The notes below the pieces were generated by a model. It saw nothing but the letters and a program-made list of their open reading frames with translations, made no database searches and was not told where the DNA came from. The position numbers were made by a program, and so were the translations under genes. A DNA stretch of 60,426 nt from Candidatus Avidehalobacter gallistercoris (GTDB lineage: Bacteria; Bacillota; Dehalobacteriia; UBA4068; UBA4997), in contig DVMH01000018.1 in the NCBI GenBank assembly GCA_018715045.1, forward strand, positions 1 through 60,426. Reading direction: 5' to 3'. This document shows, one piece after another, positions 24,627 to 31,264 of this stretch. Positions within the stretch are counted from its first letter, which is position 1. Each line of letters begins with the position of its first letter.

Positions 24627-25204
24627 TCAACCCCGTCTGCGGCGTCCACGCGCTGCCCGCTGTTCTTCCTCCCAGATCAGACCGGCGGTCACAAAGGCCT
24701 GTTCCGCAGGAGTTAGCTGCAAGAACTGCCCCGGCGCCCAGCCCCAACGCAGCAGACAGCAAAGCGCCGTCTGCACATCCTGACCTCCGGTCTTGATCAG
24801 TTTTTTGCCTTATCCGTCAACTCAGAAAGGCCACAGTCCAAATTCAGTGACACAAACGCTCTCTCCAAGGCACTAAACTCTCCCGGCGATAGCATTGCCA
24901 ACAAAAGCTGCTCCGCCCCCATGACGCCATAGCTATCCTGCAATTCAGCCGCTGTCAAATCAGGCGTAACAACAGATTTGGCCAACAGTGCCACCAGCAA
25001 CTCCCGTTGCCGCCGCCCCTTGCCGCTAAACTCCGCCGCTGCGTTGCCCGCCGCCAAAATATCCTGCATATCTCCCGCTGAAAGCGGGCAAAGCTCCCAG
25101 AGAACTGGGTCGCCGTTTACGTCCTTAAACCGCGCCGAAACTGCCACTTTAAGGTTCTTCCTTTGTGTGTTCTCGGCCAGAAAGGCCGCCAGTTCATTCG
25201 CCAT
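24627..25204 (-). CDS. Tail assembly chaperone, -1 frameshift fusion (G-T type)
   Basis: The long form of the XkdN-like chaperone. After codon 135 the ribosome can slip back one base on A AAA AAC (24806-24800) and continue through 57 further codons to TGA 24627. The added segment starts LIKTGGQDVQTALCCLLRWG and includes WAPGQFLQLTPAEQAFVTAG, which resembles the T part of phage tail chaperones, and it ends in a basic RGRRRRG tail. In lambda-like systems the G and G-T forms in a fixed ratio coat the tape-measure protein during tail assembly. The intact extension supports selection on the site. Confidence 0.7.
24797..25204 (-). CDS. Tail assembly chaperone, short form (XkdN-like)
   Basis: A 135-residue protein matching XkdN. 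MANELAAFLAENTQRKNLKVAVSARF in two halves, then GDPVLWELCPLSAGDMQDIL, is the family's N-terminal region, which recalls tail chaperones of Listeria and Bacillus phages. It ends at TGA 24797, just after a perfect slippery heptamer. It is expected to bind the tape-measure protein, yet no classic tape-measure gene is adjacent. Confidence 0.8.
   Translation of the reverse strand: MANELAAFLAENTQRKNLKVAVSARFKDVNGDPVLWELCPLSAGDMQDILAAGNAAAEFSGKGRRQRELLVALLAKSVVTPDLTAAELQDSYGVMGAEQLLLAMLSPGEFSALERAFVSLNLDCGLSELTDKAKN
24800..24806 (-). promoter_or_regulatory. Programmed -1 ribosomal frameshift site, A AAA AAC
   Basis: A textbook X XXY YYZ heptamer in the zero frame (GCA AAA AAC TGA), placed immediately before the stop codon of the short chaperone. 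The -1 frame stays open for 57 codons. Confidence 0.75.
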
Positions 25205-25227
25205 TTTTACGTTCCTCCATAAAAAAC

Positions 25228-26118
25228 TTACACAAACGGCCTGCTCTGCAATATGATTTCCAGGCGTTCGCGCAGCCGTTCTGCCACTATTTCAGCCAAC
25301 TTGTCAATATCAACTGCCGCAGTCTCTTTAAAAACCTTCGAACTTTCTGCCATGCCCGGCAGGGAACTTTCAATCCCACTATCTCTCCCGCTTGTCTTCC
25401 GCCATATAACCCTGGCAGCGCCGGCCGTCCGGCTTTCCTCCGCCGTCTCCTGCCAAACCGCCCCCGGCGTCATATCCATATGCTCAGGGGTATCATTTGC
25501 CGCCGTTCGCAATTCCGCTGTCAGACCATAAAATTCCGGGGCTGAATCAACTTCCTCCGCCGCCAGCAAAAGGTCATTCGCACTATTAATCTCATGCCAG
25601 ACTTTCGGCAGCGCTGCCGCCGTATGTGGTGTCGCCAATTCCTGTGCAAGCTCCACCGCCGGATACTCATTTAGCACATCCGGCACTGCTGAGGCGCTTG
25701 ATACTTCCGACGCTCTCTCCCGCCTCTGCTGTTGTCCGCCTTGCCCCGAAACTGACGTTACATCCCGTTCCCGCCTCACAATATGCGTCGCACCAGGGCT
25801 AACCTGAGGCCGTCCTCCGCCGTGTTCCCCTGCTGCCTCGACACTTTCCGGCTTGCAATCGCTCCGTTTGCCTGCTGCTGCCGGAACAAAATAATCCAGC
25901 AGTGCAGAGCTTATTTGATCTTCCGGCTCCGGCCAAACTCCTGCTGCAAGCAACATTGCCTCGGCCGTATCTAACTCTGCGGGCAACTCGTCCGGCCAAA
26001 GCCGGGGCAAACATTCAGAAATTTGTTCGGTCAACGCTAATGTCTCCTCCAGCCAAAAGGCCGCGTCACCCAGCGGAGTATCTCCCCTGCCCCTCGCATC
26101 GTCCGTTTTCAGTCTCAT
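25228..26118 (-). CDS. Unrecognised 296-residue particle protein
   Basis: I do not recognise this family. The first 80 residues are helical and acidic (FWLEETLALTEQISECLPRL). Residues 85-150 are low-complexity, rich in Gly, Gln, Arg and Ser, and likely disordered. The end is an amphipathic helix (DIDKLAEIVAERLRERLEII) that resembles short helical tips found at the end of various phage proteins. It lies between the XkdR-like and chaperone genes, overlapping the former by four bases. PBSX has its tape-measure gene next to the chaperone, so this might be a much reduced substitute, but it lacks the long coiled coils and membrane segments typical of tape-measure proteins. Confidence 0.6.
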   Translation of the reverse strand: MRLKTDDARGRGDTPLGDAAFWLEETLALTEQISECLPRLWPDELPAELDTAEAMLLAAGVWPEPEDQISSALLDYFVPAAAGKRSDCKPESVEAAGEHGGGRPQVSPGATHIVRRERDVTSVSGQGGQQQRRERASEVSSASAVPDVLNEYPAVELAQELATPHTAAALPKVWHEINSANDLLLAAEEVDSAPEFYGLTAELRTAANDTPEHMDMTPGAVWQETAEESRTAGAARVIWRKTSGRDSGIESSLPGMAESSKVFKETAAVDIDKLAEIVAERLRERLEIILQSRPFV

Positions 26119-26459
26119 ACCGAATCACTCTCCACCGCATAGCATTTGCTCAATATAACGTAATACTGACCGCCCTGTATTTTGGCCAACAGCACCCGGT
26201 CGCCGATGCTCAGATTGTCCAACACGTTGTAAACTCCTGTAGGTCTGTCATTCTCGTCCAGAATCGGCTCCACAGACTCAATCACCGGGTCGGTCAAAAC
26301 CAGTACGTCGGATGGCAGGAGCAGACGGGATTCCAACTGCACGGTCAGGCCCTCGCCGCGCACCACCTGCCCAAAGGCAAAGCTCACGCCATCTGCAGCC
26401 TCGCTCATCCGTTCAGATAGCTTCAGCAGCACCTCGGCCAGTCCGTTAAAAGCACTCAT
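26115..26459 (-). CDS. XkdR-like baseplate hub protein (DUF2577)
   Basis: A 114-residue protein fitting DUF2577: an N-terminal helix (NGLAEVLLKLSERMSEA), GQVVRGEGLTVQLESRLLLP, and the beta segment LSIGDRVLLAKIQGGQYYVILSKC (shown in part) which resembles an OB/gp5-like barrel. In PBSX-like tails it belongs to the hub below XkdQ. Its stop overlaps the next start (ATGA). Confidence 0.75.
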   Translation of the reverse strand: MSAFNGLAEVLLKLSERMSEAADGVSFAFGQVVRGEGLTVQLESRLLLPSDVLVLTDPVIESVEPILDENDRPTGVYNVLDNLSIGDRVLLAKIQGGQYYVILSKCYAVESDSV

Positions 26460-26487
26460 ATTTCAACCCCTCTTTCTGACCTACGCA

Positions 26488-26922
26488 TTAATAGCGCCTG
26501 GTAACAGGGGCGGCATATTCCCGCAGCGCTATGGCCACTTTTACATCAAACCCCAGGTCAGCAGCCTCAATTACCTGATAGCCGTCCAAAATCACCAGCA
26601 TATTTGTGTTGAATATCTCCTCGCCGGAGGGCAGAGTCCTATAGATAATCAGCCGTCTGGCCTCGCCGCTTTTCGCCCATTCCGAAAGTTCGTTCAGATA
26701 ATGAATCGGACGGTAAACCTTAATACCGTCCTTCAACAGCGGCGATTCAGCAAAATATGGCAATAACATTTCAAAGCTGATCTCCCTAAGTCCGCATGGT
26801 CTGGCCAAAGCCACCTCATGCCCGTCGGCCATCGTCAAAACCTCGCTCTTTTTGGGCAGACGCAGGGAATATTTTTCCGGCGCCAGCGGCAGCTCCATTT
26901 CTCCCAGAAAAAAATGATACAT
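26488..26922 (-). CDS. XkdP-like tail protein lacking a LysM domain
   Basis: A 144-residue protein that corresponds to the N-terminal part of XkdP: MYHFFLGEMELPLAPEKYSL is the common opening, then GLREISFEMLLPYF and KVYRPIHYLNEL. Full XkdP proteins end with a LysM module for peptidoglycan binding; here the protein stops after REYAAPVTRRY, so no LysM domain is present. The gene lies between the XkdQ and XkdR counterparts, though the order Q-P-R is not the P-Q-R order of PBSX. Confidence 0.75.
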   Translation of the reverse strand: MYHFFLGEMELPLAPEKYSLRLPKKSEVLTMADGHEVALARPCGLREISFEMLLPYFAESPLLKDGIKVYRPIHYLNELSEWAKSGEARRLIIYRTLPSGEEIFNTNMLVILDGYQVIEAADLGFDVKVAIALREYAAPVTRRY

Positions 26923-26930
26923 CGTTCACC

Positions 26931-27878
26931 TCACACAAGTTCCAGTTCCAAGTCCATCAGACATTGCCCCGAGCAAAACGTGTGGACAGCGCTTTGCACC
27001 AGTGCCCAATCGTTCACAATACGATCCCCCAGGTTCAGATTCACACGCACCATCGACCCACCTCGCACCCGAACATCGCCCAGTGCACCGCGCACCGAAA
27101 GCTGCTCGCCACGATGATTCAAATCCCGCAGCAGCTGATCAGCCTGCGCTTTGGTCTGCCGGTTGGCCGAAGCATTTTTCGATACATACTGCAACACACC
27201 GAAACGCTTGATATCCTCCCTGTTTTCCGCCATATATTCCTGACGCAGGCTCTTACGCTTATCCTCGTAAATCACTTTCACCCGGTTGGCATAGCCATCG
27301 TCCAGCGTGGTCAGATAGCTGTACCCGCAAAAGTTCGGCAGCGACATCACCACGTTAACCATCATTTCCCGACAGTCGCGCAGACACAATTTGCCATTTT
27401 CAGCCAATACATAATAATGCTTGCTCTTGACACGCAAAACATCAGCCAGCACGTCAGCCAGCATATCCAGATAACGCCGGTTGTCATAAACCTTGGCCGT
27501 AAAGCGGTAACCGCAGTCAGCCACGTCGCCCAGCGGCAAATCCAGCATTCCAGCAATCTGACGCAGCATATTCCCCGGCGTCGCGCTCACAAAACTGCAA
27601 CAGTCGCGGTTCTGCAAATAACGCAGCTCGTCATACGCGCGGATATTGATGATTTCTGGCCTGGTACGGCTCTTGGTAAACACCCGGCCAGAGAAAACTT
27701 CCGCCCCGTCACAAAGCAGTTTTACCGGCGTTCCCTCATCAAAGCTCAAATCGCCCGTTTTCACCACGCTCGCCTCCAATACCGCCGCCGCATTAGCAGC
27801 TCGGCTTAACCGTGGACAGTCCAGCAGCGCCGCCTCCAGCCAGCCACACGGACACTTGATAATAACCTGCACCCGCAT
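26931..27878 (-). CDS. XkdQ-like tail hub protein (gpD/gp27 fold)
   Basis: A 315-residue hub protein of the XkdQ/YqbQ type. The segment VETGDLSFDEGTPVKLLCDG (with small differences), the turn DGAEVFSGRVFTKSRT, then NIRAYDELRYLQNRDCC and GNMLRQIAGMLDLPLGDV are the standard parts of this family. Near the end GDRIVNDWALVQSAVHTFCSG precedes the final strand MDLELELV. ATG 27878 is placed well behind GGGGAG; the longer frame begins at GTG 27887. It would form the hub beneath the tube. Confidence 0.82.
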   Translation of the reverse strand: MRVQVIIKCPCGWLEAALLDCPRLSRAANAAAVLEASVVKTGDLSFDEGTPVKLLCDGAEVFSGRVFTKSRTRPEIINIRAYDELRYLQNRDCCSFVSATPGNMLRQIAGMLDLPLGDVADCGYRFTAKVYDNRRYLDMLADVLADVLRVKSKHYYVLAENGKLCLRDCREMMVNVVMSLPNFCGYSYLTTLDDGYANRVKVIYEDKRKSLRQEYMAENREDIKRFGVLQYVSKNASANRQTKAQADQLLRDLNHRGEQLSVRGALGDVRVRGGSMVRVNLNLGDRIVNDWALVQSAVHTFCSGQCLMDLELELV

Positions 27879-27883
27879 AGCGA

Positions 27884-29332
27884 TCACTCCCCGCCTGCAG
27901 CAATTTGCGCCTGTTCGCTCTGTTCAGCCTTAAGACGCGCCAGTTCGCCGCTAACGTCGTTCACCCAGGGATGCTGCGCTACTATGGCCGCGGTGGAAAG
28001 CAAGCCCTGCGATTTTACGCAGTTTTCAATAACCTCACTCTCATCTACCATAATGTCACGATTAAAAATCAGCCTCCAGCTTTCACTCATGTAATCGCCC
28101 TGACCGGTGTTGAACAAATACGCTTTCACAAACCACAGCAGATCTTCGAAAGCGGCCTGCAATTCCGCCTCAAAGTCGTTGGCGTCCAGCGTAATGTCGC
28201 TATACATGGATTTAATATTCAGCTCATTAGCAGCGCGATAGCCCTTTTCCAGCTTGGCATCAAATCCCATACCGTTTTCGATGATCGCATCTTTCAACAG
28301 TTTGATGACAGCCTCGAAATTCGCAGCGTCCACATTGACGGAAAGAGTGTCGATACCGCCGCCCGCACCGTCCACTGTTTTCACTTTCACCGCGCCGTAA
28401 GCAGCCAGATTGTGGCGAAACTCATCCAAATCGGTACCATCATAATTTTTGATGACCAGTATAGTGTTGTGTGCGTCTTCCTCCAGGGCATTCTGAAACT
28501 GCGAAAGCGCCTGATTCAGCGCGTCCTGCAACCCCTTAACACGCAGCAGCAGCGGCTGCTCACGTGCATTCAGCTTGAAAGGCACAAGCGGCACTCGGCT
28601 CCAGTTCACCCGCTCAAAACTGCCGTCAGGCAGTTTGTGGATAAGATACGCATGGTGGCAGTCGTCCTCCGGAAGCAGTTTCCCCTGCTCATAACGAAAA
28701 CAATGAACTCCAGCAAGATCAAAAATCTCCACCATGTCAATAAGAGATAGCGTGCCGTTTACCCATCCTTCCAATTGATAAAAACGCAGCGCACATTCCA
28801 GGCGGCTGTGCTCGGCGTCAGCCCAAAACGGCAGTATCTCATGCCCAGGGAAACTCCGAAAACGCAGCGCTCCCTCCGCGTCAATATAAGGGTAAAGCCA
28901 GGCAACTCCTTCATTGTAGCATGTCTTGCCCAAACGCTTCAGCTGGCGCATAAACCTCCGGTCAAAAATCCGCTTCAGCGCTGCGTCAAAGCCAGGATTT
29001 TCCACCTCCCAGCTTATAGGCTGCCCCAGCAGATAATCAGCTTTCTGATTGACTAACTTGCCGTATTGATTGTTCACCAGCCGGTTGTTCGGCAGGTTGC
29101 GAACGGCCTCTTGTTGCCCTCCCCGGCCGATCACGGTGCGCTCGCGTTGCAAAATATCATGCTCGCCCACAAAATAAGCCTCGCCGGTAAGCATGCGCTC
29201 CCGCGCCTGGCTTCCAAGCCAGCGCGCCAGTTCCCATTCCATGATTTGCAAGTCGCCTGGTTCTATGCTGCACGGCAGCCGGGCCTGCATACCATGGCGT
29301 AAATTCTCGCATATCTCCCGAAAACTCCGCAT
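27884..29332 (-). CDS. Portal protein (SPP1 gp6-like)
   Basis: A 482-residue portal protein from ATG 29332, the ATG at the best distance from GGGAGG. Family features include GEAYFVGEHDIL, NNRLVNNQYGKLVNQKADYLLGQP, CYNEGVAWLYPYIDAEG and ELNIKSMYSDITLDANDFE. Twelve copies form the DNA channel at the capsid vertex and dock the terminase. Unlike in PBSX, where capsid genes follow, the next genes here are tail hub genes. It is the first gene behind the second promoter module. Confidence 0.88.
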   Translation of the reverse strand: MRSFREICENLRHGMQARLPCSIEPGDLQIMEWELARWLGSQARERMLTGEAYFVGEHDILQRERTVIGRGGQQEAVRNLPNNRLVNNQYGKLVNQKADYLLGQPISWEVENPGFDAALKRIFDRRFMRQLKRLGKTCYNEGVAWLYPYIDAEGALRFRSFPGHEILPFWADAEHSRLECALRFYQLEGWVNGTLSLIDMVEIFDLAGVHCFRYEQGKLLPEDDCHHAYLIHKLPDGSFERVNWSRVPLVPFKLNAREQPLLLRVKGLQDALNQALSQFQNALEEDAHNTILVIKNYDGTDLDEFRHNLAAYGAVKVKTVDGAGGGIDTLSVNVDAANFEAVIKLLKDAIIENGMGFDAKLEKGYRAANELNIKSMYSDITLDANDFEAELQAAFEDLLWFVKAYLFNTGQGDYMSESWRLIFNRDIMVDESEVIENCVKSQGLLSTAAIVAQHPWVNDVSGELARLKAEQSEQAQIAAGGE

Positions 29333-29355
29333 TATCATTCCTCCCATCATATTTT

Positions 29356-29395
29356 GTCAGAAAAAAAGACGGCTCATCGCCGCCTGTTTTCTGAC
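29356..29395 (-). terminator. Hairpin after terL, terminator and/or 5' leader of the portal mRNA
   Basis: An inner stem AGGCGGC/GCCGTCT with loop GATGA is followed by seven T, a Rho-independent terminator for terS-terL. An outer stem (GTCAGAAAA with TTTTCTGAC) encloses it. The predicted start of the portal transcript falls on the first bases of this hairpin, so it may also cap and protect that mRNA. Confidence 0.75.
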
Positions 29396-29401
29396 AATGC
29401 C

Positions 29402-29435
29402 ATATTACCACATCACCTGCCGGACATTCCATGAC
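29402..29435 (-). promoter_or_regulatory. Promoter module A, before the portal gene
   Basis: On the minus strand GTCATGGAATGTCCGGC (29435-29419), 11 bases, then TAATAT (29407-29402). It matches module B before terS in 16 of 17 bases and in spacing. The place of the -35 hexamer is GGAATG, unlike the sigma-A consensus, which points to an activator or another sigma factor. Confidence 0.6.
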
Positions 29436-29438
29436 GTC

Positions 29439-30695
29439 TTAAAAGCTGTACACATCGCCCATCAGCAAATCAGAAACGGCATATCGCATAGCATCCATCA
29501 GATGATTGTTTTCGTCCGCAGGATAGTTCAGATACCGCCCCTCGCGGTCGCGCTCCCAGCAATAGCAGCTAATCTCCCGCAGAAAATTCCGGCAGCAGGG
29601 TCGTACTATAATATCAAAATCCCGCAGATAATCAATACCCGCCATAACGCTCCCCGGCCCTTTTCTGGCCGCTCGCAGGCGATATAAGCCAAGCTCGCGC
29701 AAACGGTCAATGCTTTTTGGCTCGGCCGCATCAGCCCGTATTTTCTCCTTGGCATAACCGCGCCGGGTCACGGCCTCGGCAATTTGTTCGTTGGACATAC
29801 CTTTATGATATATCTCGTCAAACACGTAAAGCCGCCGCGACGCCAAATCCACCAAACCGCAAAACAACGCTGTTTCGTCGTTCACATAACCAAAATCCAG
29901 TCCAAAGGCAGTTTGCACTCCCGGCTTGGCCGCCACCTCGCGCGGGTCAAACTCAGATTCCTGCCAGCGCTCATAAACCAGGCCTCCGGCAACGCCCCAT
30001 TCACCCAGTCCGGCCACACGGTAACGCGCCGGCTCCCGCTCGGCCATCCGCTCAAACATACGGCGGTCAGCCGCGTCCAAAAATTCATTACAGCGCCAGT
30101 CCACCGTCATCGCCAGCACATCAGGGTCAGGCGGCGCGTCAAAAAAACGCCGCTTAAGCCAATGCCGCTCATTCCAGGGATTAAACGTCAGTGTCAGCTG
30201 TTTAAAAAGCCCCGGTGGCGCCGCTCCGCGCACACTCTCGTCCAGCATGGCAAAATCCTCTTCCCGGCTGATCTCAAACGCCTCTTCCAGCCATACGAAA
30301 CACAGAGCGCCCTGCTCCGCCACAATAGAGGTCAGCTTCTGAGGGTCGTCCAGCCCACGAAAATACACTTTCTGCCCGGTCGGCAAGTAGGTCAGCTCCA
30401 GCGGCTCCTCCCGAAAACGCCAGTCCGCCGCCACACCAAATTGACGTATCGCCCACTTAAGCTCCGCATAACAGGAATTTTTCAGTGAACGGTACGTCCG
30501 CCGTACCACTAATGCGTTCGCCTGCGGCATCTTCAATATCCGCCAAATCAGATTCAGCGCTGTTGTCTTGGACTTCTTCGACGCACGAGATCCCTTAACC
30601 ACCCGGTAACGCCCGCAAAACTGCCAAAACTCGCGGTAGCCTGCGCCCACCAAAGCCGGCAGATAAATCTCCCGCACTTTTTCATTGAACCTCAC
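29439..30695 (-). CDS. terL: Terminase large subunit (PBSX type)
   Basis: A 418-residue packaging motor from GTG 30695, just behind GAGGAGG and overlapping the terS stop; a longer start at 30731 has no site. The ATPase part has a Walker A-like KGSRASKKSKT (34-44) and Walker B CFVWLEEA (132-139). The RNase H-like nuclease part shows FGLDFGYVND (about 245), RADAAEPKSI (about 305) and HLMDAMRYAVSDLL near the end. All acidic residues expected for cleavage appear present. PBSX-type terminases package by headful, and PBSX itself packages host DNA, which matters for the function of this cluster. Confidence 0.9.
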   Translation of the reverse strand: MRFNEKVREIYLPALVGAGYREFWQFCGRYRVVKGSRASKKSKTTALNLIWRILKMPQANALVVRRTYRSLKNSCYAELKWAIRQFGVAADWRFREEPLELTYLPTGQKVYFRGLDDPQKLTSIVAEQGALCFVWLEEAFEISREEDFAMLDESVRGAAPPGLFKQLTLTFNPWNERHWLKRRFFDAPPDPDVLAMTVDWRCNEFLDAADRRMFERMAEREPARYRVAGLGEWGVAGGLVYERWQESEFDPREVAAKPGVQTAFGLDFGYVNDETALFCGLVDLASRRLYVFDEIYHKGMSNEQIAEAVTRRGYAKEKIRADAAEPKSIDRLRELGLYRLRAARKGPGSVMAGIDYLRDFDIIVRPCCRNFLREISCYCWERDREGRYLNYPADENNHLMDAMRYAVSDLLMGDVYSF

Positions 30696-31138
30696 TTCAG
30701 CTCCTCCTCGCCCAGTATTCGCACAACACATTCGCCGTTATCCCTGCCGCCCTTATCGCCGAAAAGCCTCTGATTACGCCCCAAAAGCTCCGCCGCTCTG
30801 GTGCGCTCGCTCACTTTGGGAAGCATTCCCACGCCCTCCTCCGCGCCCTTGCCGTCACGCACCTCGCCCCGCATAACCGCCGTCAAAAATCGCAGGATTT
30901 CCTCGCCGTCGGCCAACGCCGCCATATCCCCGCCAAATCCGGCCACAGTAGCCGTGCAAAGCCGTCTGATCTCCTGCTGAGCCGCCGGTTTTTGCAATAT
31001 TCTGGCTGCCCGCCCCGCCGCCAAACGCTCTTTATAGCCTGCGCTCACCGCAGCCTTGGTTCCATCCCAAAGCCGCACATATTCACGGCAAAAGGCCATT
31101 TCCCGCTCAGAAAGTTTATTAGCCAATCTATTGTCCAC
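30692..31138 (-). CDS. terS: Terminase small subunit
   Basis: A 148-residue DNA-recognition subunit from GTG 31138, with GGGGGTG upstream; a start further upstream (ATG 31171) would lie at the predicted transcription start and is rejected. LSEREMAFCREYVRLWDGTKAAVSAGY is the helix-turn-helix pattern of the Terminase_2/XtmA group (quoted in part), and RAARILQKPAAQQEIRRL follows. The C-terminal part ERTRAAELLGRNQRLF is the usual TerL-binding or oligomerisation segment. It is the first gene of the cluster. Confidence 0.85.
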   Translation of the reverse strand: MDNRLANKLSEREMAFCREYVRLWDGTKAAVSAGYKERLAAGRAARILQKPAAQQEIRRLCTATVAGFGGDMAALADGEEILRFLTAVMRGEVRDGKGAEEGVGMLPKVSERTRAAELLGRNQRLFGDKGGRDNGECVVRILGEEELK

Positions 31139-31174
31139 GCTATCACCCCCAAAATACTTCTCTGACGTCATAGC

Positions 31175-31208
31175 ATTATAACACCGTCCCCGCCGGACAT
31201 TCCACGAC
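31175..31208 (-). promoter_or_regulatory. Promoter module B, before terS
   Basis: GTCGTGGAATGTCCGGC (31208-31192), 11 bases, then a perfect TATAAT (31180-31175). The module begins right after the T-run of the upstream terminator. The same motif and spacing recur before the portal gene. Confidence 0.65.
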
Positions 31209-31240
31209 AAAAAAGCGGCTCGGATTGCTCCGAACCGCTG
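31208..31240 (-). terminator. Terminator of the D-glutamate operon
   Basis: AGCGGTTCGGA and TCCGAGCCGCT pair over 11 positions (one G-U) with a GCAA tetraloop, followed by six T (31214-31209). It insulates the particle cluster from the operon upstream. Confidence 0.92.
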
Positions 31241-31264
31241 TATGTAAGTTTTATCCAATTAGCC

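Noticed and set aside
29402-29435. Sigma-54 promoter (GG/GC type) as explanation of the repeated element
   Set aside because: GG and GC are separated by 8 bases instead of 10, and a good -10 hexamer is present at the same distance in both copies.
15542-31138. Interpretation as a headless tailocin or contractile injection system
   Set aside because: Terminase, portal, scaffold, capsid and connector genes are all complete, so a DNA-filled head is expected.
15449-31264. Attachment-site repeats at the ends of the particle cluster
   Set aside because: Apart from the promoter modules, which lie at internal positions before terS and portal, I saw no matching sequence at the two ends, and no tRNA gene is next to it.
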